64,000 nucleotides of DNA from Lineus longissimus. Taxonomy: Eukaryota; Nemertea; Pilidiophora; Heteronemertea; Lineidae. The notes below the pieces were generated by a model, which saw only the letters and a program-made list of their open reading frames with translations, was not told the DNA's origin and did no database searches. A program made the position numbers and the translations under genes. This document shows, one piece after another, positions 35,483 through 48,886 of this stretch (its first letter is position 1; each line of letters opens with the position of its first letter). The stretch is from assembly GCF_910592395.1 (NCBI RefSeq), contig NC_088308.1:806001-870000 (forward strand). The letters run 5' to 3'.

Positions 35483-37105
35483 TGAGTAATTTCATGTTAC
35501 GCTGAATCCTGGCAAGGTAATTTTTAAAGTCAAGGTCAGAGCATGCCGATCTACCGGCGTTGTGCGTCCTGTGAAAAGGAGGAGACTTAAGGATTATGTG
35601 GTTGGAGACTTCTAGCGGGTAATAAGCTTATTTGGTTCAACAATTTTAAAGATTTCGACTTAATGGGTCCTCGCTAAACTTTCAAACCCCACATGGACGT
35701 CAAGGAACTTTTCCAAAACCGATATTTTTTTCCAAAGACCATATTTCATATACCCCAAAGCTAAACCTCGGCTATGGGCACATTGGGTGATATGAATAAA
35801 GACTAGCAAATGCTTTTACTTCAATTTTGTACAGAAAGACCTAGTGTATATGTACATGAAGTTTTAGATAAAAGCATTTGCTAGTCTTTATTCATATCAC
35901 CCAATGTCTACAGCGCCCTTTGCCTATGCATCACAGTGCATTTGCAATGCATTTACTGTGCTTCATTGAGGATTTTGGGGCGGGATGTTGCACTAGTGAC
36001 GGAAGGGCCAATAAGTCCGGCATAGCTGGTAATTGCCAAACTCTGAGGGAAGAAGCTGGAACACGCTTCAACGCTTCTCTTTATTCCCCAGACTGAATTT
36101 GACTGTGCATTTGATGTCGAACACAAAAGAAGAAGAATGAAAATAAGCAGGATATGTCATCTATACTCAATGAAGTGACCCGAATACCAAGTGACTCTAT
36201 GCCACATTATTTGCTAGCGTATCATACGCACCTTGATTTGTTCAGGTATTTATGGCTAAGGAGGCAATGCGATCGTACAATATGAAATCTGATACGAGTA
36301 GTGTATTTTACATCTGTCGCTTGGGACATGTAGAGTCTCTGCTTCTATCTTTCAGGTCATTAGTATCGGGTAGAGAAAATTCCCACAGCAAGCTGAGGAC
36401 ACGCGCCTCCTGGACTCCCAATACTCTATGACGGGCTTACACAGTTACATGTACATGCTTGTACACAATTGAATGCACTTATGCGTGTGTGTACTTGCAT
36501 GTACATGTTTATGTATTTGATTACAACATACCAATAAAGACCATTAAATTGAAAGGATTGTTTAGTGTTCATTATTCGTCGTGCTTAACCTGAATCGAAA
36601 GCATGTTGCAATTACTATCAGAATCCAACTAAATGGAATGCCCTCGAATGCCTGTAGATTCATAAGGTCGGTGAATCTCAACTCTGAAATGTCTTACAGA
36701 AATGTATAGAGGCAATTTTTCCCTCTTTACTTGCACTCAGCATGGGCCAACCCAGCATGGGCTAACCCAGCGCTGTTCATGATCAGGATTTTAGGAAGGG
36801 GGAGTCTGAGCCTCGGTGAGCCGTATAATGAGGCTGGATTTACATTCAATTCACGTTTGATATACGTTTCACATATGCCACCTGTAATTTACTAAGTCAC
36901 CATGTCATGACATGACGAGAGGATGGAAAGTGACAGCATCATGTAGACCTAAGCAGTGACGTGCTCTCCCGTTGATCAAACGGCGAGAGAACCCCGACCT
37001 CCCCTGCATGCCCGCGCATCTATCGGAGGTCGCGACTATCGTCAGGTATGACAGGTAGGCTGGGGGCAATCTCCAGGCTGACATTGAATATATCCTCTGA
37101 TGCAG

Positions 37106-38099
37106 ATACTTTCCTCGGCACTTTGCAGGGCAGCCTGCTCGGTCAGTTAAAGTCCTGCTTTGAATACACAAGAGTAGGTAAGTTCTCGGTCATTCTCTGG
37201 TTGGTTCCCACAACAGGGCACGTCATATTACGGGTCACTCAATTATCGACGAATTGGTCAAATCAGTAGAACGAATATGATAAGACTGAAGGCCAGTCTT
37301 ATCATTCCACAAGTGAGGCGTAGACTTTAAAACTGACCTACCAAGCGAAATCAAGCATTTACGCGGTCGCTACAAGTGCAGAGGGTTAGAAGCGTCGATA
37401 TCCACCACGAAAATGTCAGTTGCGAACGAAGGTAGGTCTGCATCCGCACCCCGAGGGGAGCTCATCTCGCCAAGGGATCTAAATTCATAAAATGAACGTT
37501 TTCTGGCAACTTCCTAAATTTGGCCGACACATAATCAAGTTTCCTCAGCTAACGTAACTCCCCATTCCTCATTCACTACTTTCTTGAACCAGCAGTTTGA
37601 AAACTTCATGTGGCGAGTCGAGCATTCGACAAGAGAAAACTTGATTCTGATTATCCATTCAATGATTCGCCAGATCCTCATTTGAATATTCTTGCATACG
37701 TCATGATTACTTCGTTTCCCTCCGTAAAGGTCTTATTGCTTGGAAAGACCATGGGTGGAATTCACCAAGGCATTTTAACGTGCGTGCAATTAAAGACCGA
37801 TTATCTGATACACGAAGGATAAAACAGTGTAGTATTCTACATCACATTAACCCCCTCTCCCCGCAGTTCCTCATCCGCCGATCATATCAAACTTTGAAGG
37901 TAGTGATAGATTAGAAAAAAACACGATGAAAAAAACCTTTGGGAAGAGCGTCACATCACAGTGAATAAACAGCCCCTACGTCTAACCCACCGACCCATGA
38001 ACTCCCTACAGTGGACGTATATGTTCTCTTGTTTGTTTCTTGCCTCTCATCATTCTCGTTTTGTTTGTTTTTTTAGCGACGGACACGTGCCAATCGTAA
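37106..38099 (+). other. candidate second gene: phase-1 exon set A-B-C across the U2/U3 boundary
   Basis: Exon A 37106-37177 (72 nt, acceptor cctctgatgcag, donor gtaagt), exon B 37867-37899 (33 nt, acceptor ccccctctccccgcag) and exon C from 38077 (acceptor gtttgtttttttag) are all phase 1. They read TFLGTLQGSLLGQLK, then SCFEYTRV, PHPPIIS and EATDTCQS with a stop at 38097-38099, followed closely by an AATAAA. No signal-peptide exon of its own is visible. The phase-1 exon 1 of the upstream peptide gene could in principle supply one. Phase agreement could be chance. Confidence 0.25.
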
Positions 38100-38298
38100 A
38101 AAGCGAGGAGCGAGCAAGTGGAATAAAACCACTTATCCAAAAAAGGAGAGTCTTGATTTCCCTGTACCTGAACAGTCACATGATTAAACCCTAATTCAAC
38201 CAAGTTTGTGTTGTTTTTCTTTTTGATATGATGATCGCCACTGGTTGGTGGTATAAAGGAACAAGACATAGACCATCTGATGGACCTCTGTGTCTGTG

Positions 38299-39607
38299 CT
38301 CTCCCCAATGGAGAACCTGGGCGCGGGCTCGTTATCTGGGCAGTAATAAGGACTCAATCTACGAATGATTTCCCTTTAACAATATATTTCAACATCGCTA
38401 TAGGTCGTTACAATCATGTAGTTCGATTGATCGATTGGTACAACTGAAAATACATAACATGAAACACGTCTTACAACATTGTCACTAGTATTCTAAAAAG
38501 AGGGAATAAAACCCTGTAAAATGAACCTTAAAATTAATCAATATTAGTATCTTGACTTCTGAAACAGAATATTTCGATTGTCGGATTATTAACTGGCTTT
38601 CAACGTTGGTAGGCCCGGCGGCCAGTGATCTATTATCGGACACTTATTTGAACATGACGCGTAGCCTAAAATACGCCCCGAAAACGTTATAATAATAGGC
38701 AATTGTTGTCAATCGAAACATATAGCATTGCTAGGGCCTCCTAATATCTCAAGTACAAAGGATTTATATCCTTAATTCGTCTTAGGAAAATGAAACAACT
38801 TGGCGGGACAAACGCAGCCTTCAAACATACTACAATCAAGATGTACCAACCGGGGGAGCTGGCGGTACGTACCCATAAGTCTTTGCGGTAGTCTCGCGCG
38901 TACCGGATATAACCCATCAAGCTTTTCTCCTTCAGAGAAATACTGCGTTGCGCTCAAGTGCCTTATAAAAGGCTGTGAACAAAATTAACGTTCGACCAAT
39001 GAGAAAGCCACATTACCCTGCATACGAGGTTGGACGCGTGATCACTTAGTGACAAGTAAAAATAGAATCAGAGCACATGTTTCTATATGTCAGAATGCTG
39101 CCGTTTGCGCTGTAGTACACGTGTGTTGTCCAAATTTTCGATTTCAAGCAAGTTTAAGGCCAACCTCGTGTCCACCAGACTAATGCGTAATTGGCAGTTG
39201 AGCGCAACGCAGTATTTCTCTGAAGGAGAAAAGCTTGTTAGGTTATATCCGGTACGCGCGAGACTACCGCAAAGACTTATGGGTACGTACCGCCAGCTCC
39301 CCCGGTCTGTACATCTTGATTGTAGTATTACGCGACATGGCTGCTTGGAACTCAAATTTCTCTGAAATTACGCAACACATTTGGGGTTCTTATACATCAT
39401 TTTGATCCTTACATTACGTGTGTCCTTCTCGACCCGCTTATATATGGTTATCACACATTTACACCACCTTATACGGTCAAAAATGCGCCTGTAAATCGGT
39501 TTGCGTCCTGCGTCTGGCAGACGATATTTTCTTCCTCTTGTTGTTGTCGCGGACCAATTCCATACTGGCCGGACGTTTCCCTTACGCCGTTGTCTTCGGA
39601 CACGACA
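38299..39607. mobile_element. 1.3-kb insertion in unit 3 with 9-bp target duplication and internal 131-bp inverted arms
   Basis: Present only in U3. It is bordered by GTGTCTGTG on both sides (38290-38298 and 39608-39616), while other units have one copy. Inside, 38827-38957 and 39198-39328 are near-perfect inverted copies around a loop of about 240 bp. The outer ends are not inverted repeats. A non-autonomous DNA element (9-bp duplications occur with Mutator-like elements) is possible; no transposase is seen. Confidence 0.7.
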
Positions 39608-40488
39608 GTGTCTGTGGATGACTTGGAAGCAGTTGGAGTCGCGTCCTATGCCCATCTGACGCCATTCCCCGCTCTTTACATGTGTTTTCCACACTGCGTG
39701 TGTCTCCATTTTTAAGGTCCACACCTGGTCAGCTGATTGAGATGAACTGAACGAACCTGTTCCTATCACTGCTGCTCTGCGGTAGATCTCAGAAAGCCTT
39801 TAAAACATATCGTTACTATCATCGGCTGGTCATACAATCGTTAGACCTACCCCCAATGTGGTCAGTTCGTTCGCTTATAAAACACCCCTGGGGTACTCTA
39901 GCTGTCCACTGTAAGAATTGCATATCATGCATACTTACACGGAATTGACTACGCAGGACAATTCCTGCCAGGAGCTCCGGCGATTATGATTGGGACATCC
40001 ATTTGAATAGCATCTGTTCCCCGGAGTTTACACTTAAGGGCGGGTTTACACAGGATTCACGTTGTCACGTGTCAGGATAGTCACGTGTTACCTGTCACGA
40101 ACATAGTCGTTAATTGACTTAGGCTGAAAACATGTCATAACAGGACCTGGGGAAAAAGTGGCATTGTAAATCATACGTGTGGCCTGCTCTTCAGAAATGA
40201 CTTGTTTGTTAAAATAATATTTACACATTACATGTAATAATCATTTTAACTCTACTCTATGTAAACCCAAAATAATTCTATGTAAACCCATCCTTGATTA
40301 CATTTCTGGTAATAATAGTTACACTTGGATGTTTGTTTAACCAAAAGTGTATTCGGCTTGCTAATCCGCAGTCACCCTGCGTCATACGGCGATCTACATG
40401 TACATGTACAGGCCCGTCGCATCAGCGTTGTTTTTGTATTTTCGCCGTGCTGCGTAGTTACGCACTGGAGCGACAAAATAAACAGAGA

Positions 40489-40923
40489 TTTTGCGTTCGA
40501 GGCTCAAGAACACGTCGTGCCACTTTCTGGACATGCTCGCCAATGGTGTGGAACGGGGTTAAATACAGCCTTCCTGTAACAATAAAAAATATTGTTTACA
40601 CGGCTCGTTCTCAACTCATCACGAAGGACCGAATTAACTTTTTTATGAATGCATATATTTGCACTTGCTCAGACAAAACATCGATTGAGTCCTCCGTCTG
40701 TCAGCTGACCATGTCCAGATTATTTAGACATTCAGTAAAGTTGTTTCTTTTACCGACATGTTAACACCGGTAACCAAGGTAACAACATGGCAGCAGATGA
40801 TTAGTTACGGTGAAAGTAATATTGTTTTAAAGGTGCAATTCTTCATTGAAATTGACGTTTCTGACGGCCGCTGAAATTTTCTGAGTTCAAATGTGAAATG
40901 GCTAAAATGGCATAACATGAAAA
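40489..40923. mobile_element. ~435-bp insertion shared by units 3 and 4 (U3 copy)
   Basis: Splits the U1 sequence GCGACAAAAGATGC, with AAAA on both sides. It ends in AAAATGGCATAACATG. No inverted ends or coding capacity were found. It could equally be ancestral sequence deleted from the other units. Confidence 0.55.
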
Positions 40924-41205
40924 GATGCAAGGGTGAAAAGTGACATCGTAAATCCTATGTCGCCCACTATTAAGAATATTCTTAGCTTTACACAGTACAA
41001 AATGCACTCTCTGTTAACTCGACGGAGGATTTCAACAAATACCGGTATTGGGGGAGTGCTGCACCTTTAGTGCAAATATCGTTGAATGACCGCCCATAAA
41101 TATGTCGATATTTGGGCCGATATATGGAAGTTTCAGGCAATAGATTTCATCAGTTGCTGCTACAAAGTTGTCCAGTGTCTGTCTAGTATCTACCAATCAC
41201 CGAAG

Positions 41206-42380
41206 ATGAAGAGTACCCTTGTCATCGTGCTGTTGGCGACTTGCGCCAGTCTCTGGATGGTTCATGCCGGGCCGGTATTTATCGACGATGGATGTATGTA
41301 TACGTATGATTTCAAATCCTTAGTGTTATTTTGGACACCATCACTCCTCCTGATCCCTCCACCGTCAGAGGACAGAAGTCCTCCCGACGATTATCATTTT
41401 CGTTCATTACAGCTTTGAGCTGTATTCGAGATATATGAAGTTTTTCGCTGTTTTCGAAAATTTATGAGGGCTTATTCCATACCAAAATGTTATTTACATG
41501 TTCAACCATTTGGAAGTATCGCCGCGCAGAGAATTGTATACAATTCCCTTGTCTAATCTCATATGCAGCCAACGTGCAAGCAAGAAGTAGTGACCCCGTC
41601 ATTGGGAATTGGAAGAAACCATCAGATACCAATGTGCCCGAACCGTAAGTCACTTTTTTCACATGTTTATTCTGAAAAATCATCCAACACATTTCAAGAC
41701 GGGAGATTCAAAATACGATAATACTTTTGGTCAATCGGAATGACCGGAGATACATGTAAATGTACATAAACCGAAACTTTATGGAGGTGTTCCATCGGCT
41801 TCCCGCCTCGCGTCCGTCACGTTCCTGCATGCTTCCCGTCAAAGCCTCCACGGACGTTTCTCGTTACCGTCTTGTCACGTATAAAACATCGTTATTCCCG
41901 TCACGTTACGCCAACGTGTTGTCATTCTCTTCCGTTTAAAAAACGGTTGATATGAGGTTAATCCCAACCAGGGATGTAGAAAAATTGTTTTATATCTGGT
42001 GTGACATACACAGCGCAATGTGTAAATCCCGTTTGAACCCTATCCGACGCACGGCTATGTCCGCTGGCTAGTATCACTCTAAGCTATCATCATTCGTGGA
42101 GAAGGTTGAAAAGTAGTGCAAATACTAAGGTTGTTTACGCGATATTAGACCCAACCCAACCAAACCAGACCAGATCAAACCAGATCACCTTCGTGCGCGT
42201 TTACACGGCAGAACAATCTAGAACGATCCGAATCGATAGATCGGTTTAGTCCCGCGTAAGCGGGCGGCCCTGTCGAAAAACGCAATTTCTTGTTTTGTCC
42301 AGTTGTTAAAGTCACTTCGTCTTTTTTTCCACAGGAAAACTAAATTTGGTGGGAATCACGCCCAATCAGTTGTATTTTAA
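41206..42380 (+). CDS. hypervariable-tail secreted prepropeptide, unit 3
   Basis: Exons 41206-41293, 41569-41644 and 42335-42380. Three bases (GAC) are missing just before the ATG compared with other units. Leader and pro-region are of the L9, GNWKK, no-Ala type. Exon 3 is 3 nt shorter than in units 1 and 2 and strongly rearranged. The tail after KT is KFGGNHAQSVVF, ended by an in-frame TAA, so the SRPM-K ending of the long forms is lost although its nucleotides persist downstream. The tail is the least hydrophobic of the set. Confidence 0.55.
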
Positions 42381-43773
42381 AGACCTATGATGAAATAGTG
42401 AGTAATTTCATGTTACGCTGAATCCTGGCAAGGTAATTTTTAAAGTCAAGGTCAGAGCATGCCGATCTACCGGCGTTGTGCGTCCTGTGAAAAGGAGGAG
42501 ACTTAAGGATTATGTGGTTGGAGACTTCTAGCGGGTCATAAGCTTATTTGGTTAAACAATTTTAAAGATTTCGACTTGGGTCCTCGCTAAACTTTCAAAC
42601 CCCACATGGACGTCAAGGAACTTTTCCAAAACCGATATTTTTTTCCACAGACCATATTTCATATACCCCAAAGCTAAACCTCGGCTATGGGCACATTGGG
42701 TGATATGAATAAAGACTAGCAAATGCTTTTACTTCAATTTTGTACAGAAAGACCTAGTGTATATGTACATGAAGTTTTAGATAAAAGCATTTGCTAGTCT
42801 TTATTCATATCACCCAATGTCTACAGCGCCCTTTGCCTATGCATCACAGTGCATTTGCAATGCATTTACTGTGCTTCATTGAGGATTTTGGGGCGGGATG
42901 TTGCACTAGTGACGGAAGGGCCAATAAGTCCGGCATAGCTGGTAATTGCCAAACTCTGAGGGAAGAAGCTGGAACACGCTTCAACGCTTCTCTTTATTCC
43001 CGACTGAATTGGACTGTGCATTTGATGTCGAACACAAAAGAAGAAGAATGAAAATAAGCAGGATATGTCATCTATACTCAATGAAGTGACCCGAATACCA
43101 AGTGACTCTATGCCACATTATTTGCTAGCGTATCATACGCACCTTGATTTGTTCAGGTATTTATGGCTAAGGAGGCAATGCGATCGTACAATATGAAATC
43201 TGATACGAGTAGTGTATTTTACATCTGTCGCTTGGGACATGTAGAGTCTCTGCTTCTATCTTTCAGGTCATGAGTATCGGGTAGAGAAAATTCCCACAGC
43301 AAGCTGAGGACACGCGCCTCCTGGACTCCCAATACTCTATGACGGGCTTACACAGTTACATGTACATGCTTGATCACAATTGAATGCACTTATGCGTGTG
43401 TGTACTTGCATGTACATGTTTATGTATTTGATTACAACATACCAATAAAGACCATTAAATTGAATGGATTGTTTAGTGTTCATTATTCATCGTGCTTAAC
43501 CTGAATCGAAAACATATTGCAATGACTATCAGAATCCAACTAAATGGAATGCCCTCGAATGCCTGTAGATTCATAAGGTCGGTGAATCTCAACTCTGAAA
43601 TGTCTTACAGTAATGTATAGAGGCAATTTTTCCCTCTGTACTTGCACTAAGTGGGTGTCTGAGCCTCGGTGAGCCGTATAATGAGGCTGGATTTACATTC
43701 AATTCACGTTTGATATACGTTTCACATATGCCACCTGTAATTTACTAAGTCACCATGTCATGACATGACGAGA

Positions 43774-44202
43774 CAGGGCCGTATTTAGAGGGGGGCAGGG
43801 GGGGGCAGCTGCCCCCCCTGTGCAATAAATGTTGAAAAAAAAATTTTCAGACAGTAGCCTAATAAAAAGACAAACTAATCTTAGCCATAGCTTTACCAGC
43901 ATGATAGCAGCATATGGATAGCAGATGTTATCAACTCAGGTGCAACCCTTATAATCTGACCAGTCCAGTGCCCTGACCCTAGTCTTCATAAAAGTGCCAA
44001 GTGGTCCTTTTTTAGAGTAAAAATACTATTGATTCACACTTCCAAATGCCAGGAAAATGCCATTTCAGACCTTTTATTTTCAAATTTTTCTGGGGGAGAG
44101 CCCCCAGACCCCCCTTTTCGGATGCGCCTGCGGCGCATGCAGATCGCCTTCGGCGATCTATCCCACTGCCCCCCCTGGACAAAAAAGTTAAATACGGCCC
44201 TG
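43774..44202. mobile_element. 429-bp MITE-like element with 14-bp terminal inverted repeats
   Basis: Ends CAGGGCCGTATTTA and TAAATACGGCCCTG are perfect inverted repeats. It is flanked by a 5-bp direct repeat CGAGA (43769-43773 and 44203-44207) that is single in other units. The interior has G- and C-rich tracts and small palindromes but no transposase. The terminal sequence resembles hAT-type elements, although hAT duplications are usually 8 bp. Unique to U3. Confidence 0.85.
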
Positions 44203-44875
44203 CGAGAGGATGGAAAGTGACAGCATCATGTAGACCTAAGCAGTGATGTGCTCTCCCGTTGATCAAACGGCGAGAGAACCCCGACCTCCCCTGCATGCCC
44301 GCGCATCTATCGGAGGTCGCGTCCATCTTCAGGTATGACAGGTAGGCGGGGGGGGGGGCAATCTCCAGGCTGACATTTCACTTGAGGCAAGGGTGGTAAA
44401 TTTTCATATCACAGGCATACAACCATTTCAAGCCCGCTTGAAGTCGAGATGGAACCTACCTTTCGATCAGGTAACTTTTGATTGATTTTTCTGAAAGGTT
44501 ACGGTTCTTGAATGCAGATTACGGCTGCGTCGAATCCTTGGATGCTGTAATTCAGATTCCTACCATTGAGGTCTTTTACAAAAGAATTCCATGGTGAGAG
44601 CCCTAATTGAACCAAGCCCTGCACTGCACCATGATTGGATAGGATGGTAAAGTCATCGCCTTACCCACATTATTACATAAACACGAACTAATAACATGGA
44701 TCCATCCATATCGTTTGGCCTTTGGAGTAATTTATTCCAACCGAGGACAAAACGGGTAACCGGAAAAAAGCCGATGATGCTGCTGTCAGATACGTCGGAC
44801 TCCATCACGTCCATTATTGCGCTGGGCACTACACAGATAAGCGAAAGGGATACTGCATATGACGGTAGGTTGGCA

Positions 44876-44909
44876 GGTCGGTCGGTCGGTCGGTCGGTCG
44901 GTCGGTCGG
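44876..44909. repeat. (GGTC)n microsatellite
   Basis: About eight tandem GGTC tetranucleotides in the U3-specific insertion. Confidence 0.95.
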
Positions 44910-45150
44910 CGTTTTTCCGGTTACCGACAGAACGGAGGTAAAACTCAGTTGTTGAGCATGAAATGATGTGAAAACCTGTGTCGCGGGATCTTGGGGGTCC
45001 TCTGTCAGGACAATTTCAGGCAATGGACAAAGTAAGAGCCAAACATGCATTTCCTAGCTCCTGAGAATAAGGATCTAGGTTAAAAGGTTGTTAGAATGTA
45101 ATACTTTGTCGCAACCTGCTCTGCTATGTTTAAGATGGGGTGCTCCTACT

Positions 45151-45322
45151 CAGGCAAATGTTTCCGTCCACGGATAGCTGATGGTGATTAATCATGAACG
45201 TTCCGTCCATGGGCCATCCACGGATAGCTGATGGAGAATCTCCATCAGCTATCCGTGGATGGGCGTCCGTGGATGGAACGTCCATGGGCCATCAGCTATC
45301 CGTGGACGGAAACTTTTGCCTG
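45151..45322. mobile_element. 172-bp palindromic fold-back element
   Basis: 34-bp terminal inverted repeats beginning CAGGCAAATGTTTCCGTCC, with one mismatch. Inside are further inverted copies of CCACGGATAGCTGATGG around a central GATGGAGAATCTCCATC. Nearly the whole element can fold on itself. No clear target duplication is seen. Confidence 0.75.
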
Positions 45323-46828
45323 TATAGTGCTTCCCAAGCCTACGCCCCTATTTGATTAGTTCGTCATCTTAATTGTCCCTCCCGTATCAATTACACTATT
45401 GTAAACGCCTAGGCAGAAGGACTAAATTAACGTTTTTCTATAAATGCAACTCTGCGACAGCTAGTTCCTTCCGCCAGCTGGCAGGCGGGACAATGTTCCT
45501 TTATTGACAATGTTCCTTATATTGACGATTTCATGAAATGAGTTTGTTTGTTTGTTAATAATATGGGACTTCCGTATGCAATTTTCAAACACTTACTGAA
45601 CGAATAAGCCATCGCAGATTTGTTAACAAGGTAGCCACAAGAGAGTAGGTGCATTTGTCAAAAAATAAAACTGATCGAAATTGGAATTTCTGCTGGCTGT
45701 TCGATATCCCATTTCCCTGCTAAGTTCCTATTGGGGTGGCTCGGACACAGCATTCAATACATCTTTGTTAAATATCCTGTGGATTACTTCTGAGTGTCTC
45801 GGGTTACTCTCCACACAGGACGCATCAATATCTTCAATCGGCGGAAATCAAAATTGTAGATTGTAAATAGAAAATTATTCCAACATCTTAACTGCATCTG
45901 AATGTAATATGACCGTTTTTGATCGATGCTTAAGTTATCAGGTTATCAATGGGCATATTAGTTTTCGTTTCGGAATAGGTGTAGCAACAGTGATTTTCCC
46001 ATCACTATCGGTGGCGGCATCAGTGGTACGTACGCCAGCTCTTCCATTGTGTCCAGTGTGGCAGAGCCATCTATCCAAATTGTGTTGTGATCGCTAACCG
46101 GTGAATCAAGACTAGAGCGTTAGAGCGTAACTGTCGCCGACTAGGGTTCCACTGTAAATGTATTGCCTTCATGATGGGTCTTGTATAGTCTTTGAATTGA
46201 ATCCGTGGACACGCTTAAAATGCAATCTATCAGTGTCTAAACAATGGCCATTTGGTCGCTTCTTTAGACCGCCGATTACGCATTAATTTTGACTTTTCTT
46301 TTCTATTCGATTAGCTAAGATCATCCCTCAGCCAGCTGGTGTCTGGATGATAAACGCAGTCTGGAAGGGAAGGACCAATCCGGGCATGGTGGTAATGACG
46401 CCCTCCTCAGTGACGTCACCCTTACAACTGGACCAATGGGCGAGAAAGATACAGCGTACACGTTTCATGACGTGACCCTATTATCCAATGACTGCCCAGG
46501 GATTGATCACAAGAGAGCCCATGACCTAGTAAATTAGATGAAACCATGCTCTGTTACATGTATTATATTCGAACAATATATAAAGATGACTTGTGTCTTT
46601 AAAACGTTTCTTAAAAAGTAACTATTACTATACATGTATCTAAGTCCTGTAGATTCATCTAACACAGAGTATAGGCAGATGCACGTTTTCCAAATTCGTT
46701 GTTTCCTGCATCTGCACATCTTATTGTAAATGTATCTTGTGTACGAATAAATAATGATAATAAATATAGGTTGTTATTTTCGTAAATGCACCAATGAGCG
46801 CGCATTTTGGCTGTTTTTTGAGATGCAA

Positions 46829-47822
46829 ATACTTTCCTCGGCACTTTGCAGGGCAGCCTGCTCGGTCAGTTAAAGTCCTGCTTTGAATACACAAGAGTAG
46901 GTAAGTTCTCGGTCATTCTCTGGTTGGTTCCCACAACAGGGCACGTCATATTACGGGTCACTCAATTATCGACGAATTGGTCAAATCAGTAGAATGAATA
47001 TGATAAGACTGAAGTCCAGTCTTATCATTCCACAAGTGAGGCGTAGACTTTAAAACTGACCTACCAAGCTAAATCAAGCATTTACGCGGTCGCTACAAGT
47101 GCAGAGGGTTAGAAGCGTCGATATCCACCACGAAAATGTCAGTTGCGAACGAAGGTAGGTCTGCATCCGCACCCCGAGGGGAGCTCATCTCGCCGAGGGA
47201 TCTAAATTCATAAAATGAACGTTTTCTGGCAACTTCCTAAATTTGGCCGTCCCATAATCAAGTTTCCTCAGCTAACGTAACTCCCCATTCCTCATTCACT
47301 ACTTTCTTGAACCAGCAGTTTGAAAACTTCATGTGGCGAGTCGAGCATTCGACAAGAGAAAACTTGATTCTGATTATCCATTCAATGATTCGCCAGATCC
47401 TCATTTGAATATTCTTGCATACGTCATGATTACTTCGTTTCCCTCCGTAAAGGTCTTATTGCTTGGAAAGACCATGGGTGGAATTCACCAAGGCATTTTG
47501 ACGTGCGTGCAATTAAAGACCGATTATCAGATACACGAAGGATAAAACAGTGTAGTATTCTACATCACATTAACCCCCTCTCCCCGCAGTTCCTCATCCG
47601 CCGATCATATCATACTTTGAAGGTAGTGATAGATTAGAAAAAAACACGATGAAAAAAACCTTTGGGAAGAGCGTCACATCACAGTGAATAAACAGCCCCT
47701 ACGTCTAACCCACCGACCCATGAACTCCCTACAGTGGACGTATATGTTCTCTTGTTTGTTTCTTGCCTCTCATCATTCTCGTTTTGTTTGTTTTTTTAGC
47801 GACGGACACGTGCCAATCGTAA
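46829..47822 (+). pseudogene. broken A-B-C exon set, units 3/4
   Basis: Exon A sequence 46829-46900 is intact, but the U3-specific insertion has changed its acceptor from GCAG to GCAA. Exon B (47590-47622) and exon C (47800, stop 47820-47822) are unchanged. Confidence 0.25.
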
Positions 47823-48886
47823 AAAGCGAGGAGCGAGCAAGTGGAATAAAACCACTTATCCAAAAAAGGAGAGTCTTGATTTCCCTGTACCTGAACAGTC
47901 ACATGATTAAACCCTAATTCAACCAAGTTTGTGTTGTTTTTCTTTTTGATATGATGATCGCCACTGGTTGGTGGTATAAAGGAACAAGACATAGACCATC
48001 TGATGGACCTCTGTGTCTGTGGATGACTTGGAAGCAGTTGGAGTCGCGTCCTATGCCCATCTGACGCCATTCCCCGCTCTTTACAAGTGTTTTCCACACT
48101 GCGTGTGTCTCCATTGTTAAGGTCCACACCTGGTCAGCTGATTGAGATGAACTGAACGAACCTGTTCCTATCACTGCTGCTCTGCGGTAGATCTCAGAAA
48201 GCCTTTAAAACATATCGTTACTATCATCGGCTGGTCATACAATCGTTAGACCTACCCCCAATGTGGTCAGTTCGTTCGCTTATAAAACACCCCTGGGGTA
48301 CTCTAGCCATCCACTGTAAGAATTGCATATCATGCATACTTACACGGAATTGACTAGGACAATTCCTGCCAGGAGCTCCGGCGATTATGATTGGGACATC
48401 CATTTGAATAGCATCTGTTCCCCGGAGTTTACACTTAAGGGCGGGTTTACACAGGATTCACGTTGTCACGTGTCAGGATAGTCACGTGTTACCTGTCACG
48501 AACATAGTCGTTAATTGACTTAGGCTGAAAACATGCCATAACAGGACCTGGGGAAAAAGTGGCATTGTAAATCATACGTGTGGCCTGCTCTTCAGAAATG
48601 ACTTGTTTGTTAAAATAATATTTACACATTACATGTAATAATCATTTTAACTCTACTCTATGTAAACCCAAAATAATTCTATGTAAACCCATCCTTGATT
48701 ACATTTCTGGTAATAATAGTTACACTTGGATGTTTGTTTAACCAAAAGTGCATTCGGCTTGCTAATCCGCAGTCACCCTGCGTCATAATAAAGACGGCGA
48801 TCTACATGTACATGTACAGGCCCGTCGCATCAGCGTTGTTTTTGTATTTTCGCCGTGCTGCGTAGTTACGCACTGGAGCGACAAAA

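Larger units (their letters stand above)
44378..46821. other. 2.44-kb unit-3-specific insertion/replacement before exon A
   Basis: Replaces the GAATATATCCTCT stretch that precedes exon A in other units, and the exon-A acceptor AG becomes AA. It contains a (GGTC)n microsatellite and a palindromic element. Only short open frames are present and no gene is recognised. Confidence 0.6.
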
